Notes under the pieces: generated by a model | Told to the model about the DNA's origin: nothing | The model's input: the letters and a program-made list of their open reading frames with translations, nothing else | Database searches by the model: none | In this document: positions 4,436 through 5,065 of the stretch, in pieces | Numbering within the stretch: position 1 is the stretch's first letter | How the letters are laid out: every line of letters begins with the position of its first letter | From: an uncultured Alphaproteobacteria bacterium | Lineage (GTDB): Bacteria; Pseudomonadota; Alphaproteobacteria; CAAHEQ01; UBA3637 | DNA length: 5,065 nt | Reading direction: 5' to 3' | NCBI GenBank assembly: GCA_944391545.1 | Contig: CALXTZ010000093.1 | Span: forward strand, 1-5,065 | Made by a program: the position numbers and the translations under genes

Positions 4436-5050
4436 TTATTTGTTACGCATCGTTGGGAAAGCCAACACATCCCGAATCGAAGGTGATCCCGTTAACAGCA
4501 TCACCAACCGGTCAATCCCGACACCCAATCCCCCTGTCGGCGGCATGCCGTGTTCCAAAGCCATCACAAATTCATCATCAAACATTTGTGCTTCTTCATC
4601 ACCGGCTTCCCGCGCTTTTACTTGTTCTTCCAACCGTTCCCGCTGATCCAACGGATTTGTTAGTTCCGTATACGCGTTGGAAATTTCCCATGTGTTACAG
4701 AAACTTTCAAACCGTTCCACCAACCGCTTATTCGCCCGATGCTCTTTCGTCAACGGCGAAATGTCTTTCGGATGATCAATGACATGAATCGGTTGAATCA
4801 AATTTTGTTCGCATTTTTCTTCAAAAACCGTCTCGACAACATGCCCCCAAGACGCATCATCCGGCACAGCCACATGCAATTCTTTGGCCTTTGCCACCGC
4901 TTCGGCATTCGTGTCAATCGTATTGAAATCAACACCGGTTGCTTCTTTGACCAAATCCAACATGCTGCGCCGCGGCCAAGGTCCTTTGAAGTTAATCTTT
5001 TTCCCTTCGAATTCCACTTCGGTCGTACCCAACACTTTCATGGCCGCATA
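4436..5050 (-). CDS. lysS: Lysyl-tRNA synthetase, class II, C-terminal part only
   Basis: The 204 C-terminal residues of class II LysRS, which charges tRNA-Lys with lysine using ATP in the cytoplasm. Visible hallmarks are KVLGTTEVEF and PWPRRSMLDLVKEATGVDF, HPKDISPLTKEHR, the lysine-pocket region WEISNAYTELTNPLDQRERL, AGDEEAQMFDDEF, and motif 3 GLGVGIDRLVMLLT, followed by the usual ending SIRDVLAFPTMRNK. The N-terminal anticodon-binding OB fold and motifs 1 and 2 are missing because the contig ends. The first ATG seen (5041) is internal: the frame continues upstream (Tyr-Ala-Ala) until it meets adapter sequence at 5052. A full-length protein would be about 500 residues. Many alphaproteobacteria carry the unrelated class I LysRS, so the class II form here could be mildly informative for taxonomy. 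Confidence 0.95.
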   Translation of the reverse strand, partial: YAAMKVLGTTEVEFEGKKINFKGPWPRRSMLDLVKEATGVDFNTIDTNAEAVAKAKELHVAVPDDASWGHVVETVFEEKCEQNLIQPIHVIDHPKDISPLTKEHRANKRLVERFESFCNTWEISNAYTELTNPLDQRERLEEQVKAREAGDEEAQMFDDEFVMALEHGMPPTGGLGVGIDRLVMLLTGSPSIRDVLAFPTMRNK

Positions 5051-5051
5051 T

Positions 5052-5065
5052 AGATCGGAAGAGCG
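5052..5065 (+). other. Illumina adapter remnant (non-biological)
   Basis: The last 14 bases are AGATCGGAAGAGCG, the start of the standard Illumina TruSeq read-through adapter. It interrupts the lysS reading frame at the contig end. It should be trimmed and not interpreted as genome. Confidence 0.95.

Noticed and set aside
4066..4470. 134-residue version of the DUF4282-like protein starting at 4470
   Set aside because: That start lies inside the lysS coding region without a ribosome site; the ATG at 4419 has AGGAGAGG directly upstream.
4243..4782. Rightward ORF of 179 codons across the lysS and DUF4282-like genes
   Set aside because: It spans two real minus-strand genes; the Phe/Ser-rich product is a reverse-strand artefact of Lys-rich coding.

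Overview
This is a short metagenome-style contig, most likely from an uncultured alphaproteobacterium. The assignment is inference. It rests on a prepilin leader of the G-R-S-x-x-E-M-L type, which I associate with gut alphaproteobacterial lineages, and on a coiled-coil membrane protein whose C-terminal pattern (W..Y..GD...F.R ... RYM.EF ... SD.GRLY) I recall from conserved alphaproteobacterial hypotheticals. No taxonomic marker is complete. The last 14 bases (5052-5065) are Illumina adapter, so the right end is a library artefact. Genes are cut at both ends.

Left block, minus strand (2030 to 1): one tight transcription unit. A 522-residue inner-membrane coiled-coil protein of unknown function is followed with no gap (TAA then ATG) by a MazE-type antitoxin, which overlaps by 7 nt a MazF/PemK-type toxin whose C-terminus runs off the contig.

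Divergent control region (2031-2296): it separates the coiled-coil/toxin-antitoxin unit from a rightward adhesin gene. It carries two identical 14-bp sequences, each centred on a perfect 10-bp palindrome (TGTAATTACA), a plausible leftward promoter, and two tandem TTGAC-type rightward promoter-like units.

Central block, plus strand (2297-3778): a 411-residue pseudopilin-like protein. A type IV prepilin N-terminus is fused to a long cysteine-rich tail with an EGF-like module and two copies of a 4-cysteine module at exactly 40-residue spacing. Codon use changes sharply part-way through the tail (valine GTA 0 of 16, then 9 of 11), which suggests a mosaic, exchanged 3' segment. A compact unit follows with a good promoter, two overlapping tiny ORFs (19 and 34 codons, the second a single-span membrane microprotein) and a strong terminator.

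Right block, minus strand (5051 to about 3825): the C-terminal part of class II lysyl-tRNA synthetase, followed 16 nt later by a small two-span membrane protein resembling the DUF4282 family. Between that gene and the shared bidirectional terminator lies a non-coding stretch with several nested inverted repeats, possibly a structured RNA.

The most unusual content is the surface-protein locus at 2297-3532, with its mosaic cysteine-rich tail and the microprotein pair behind it.
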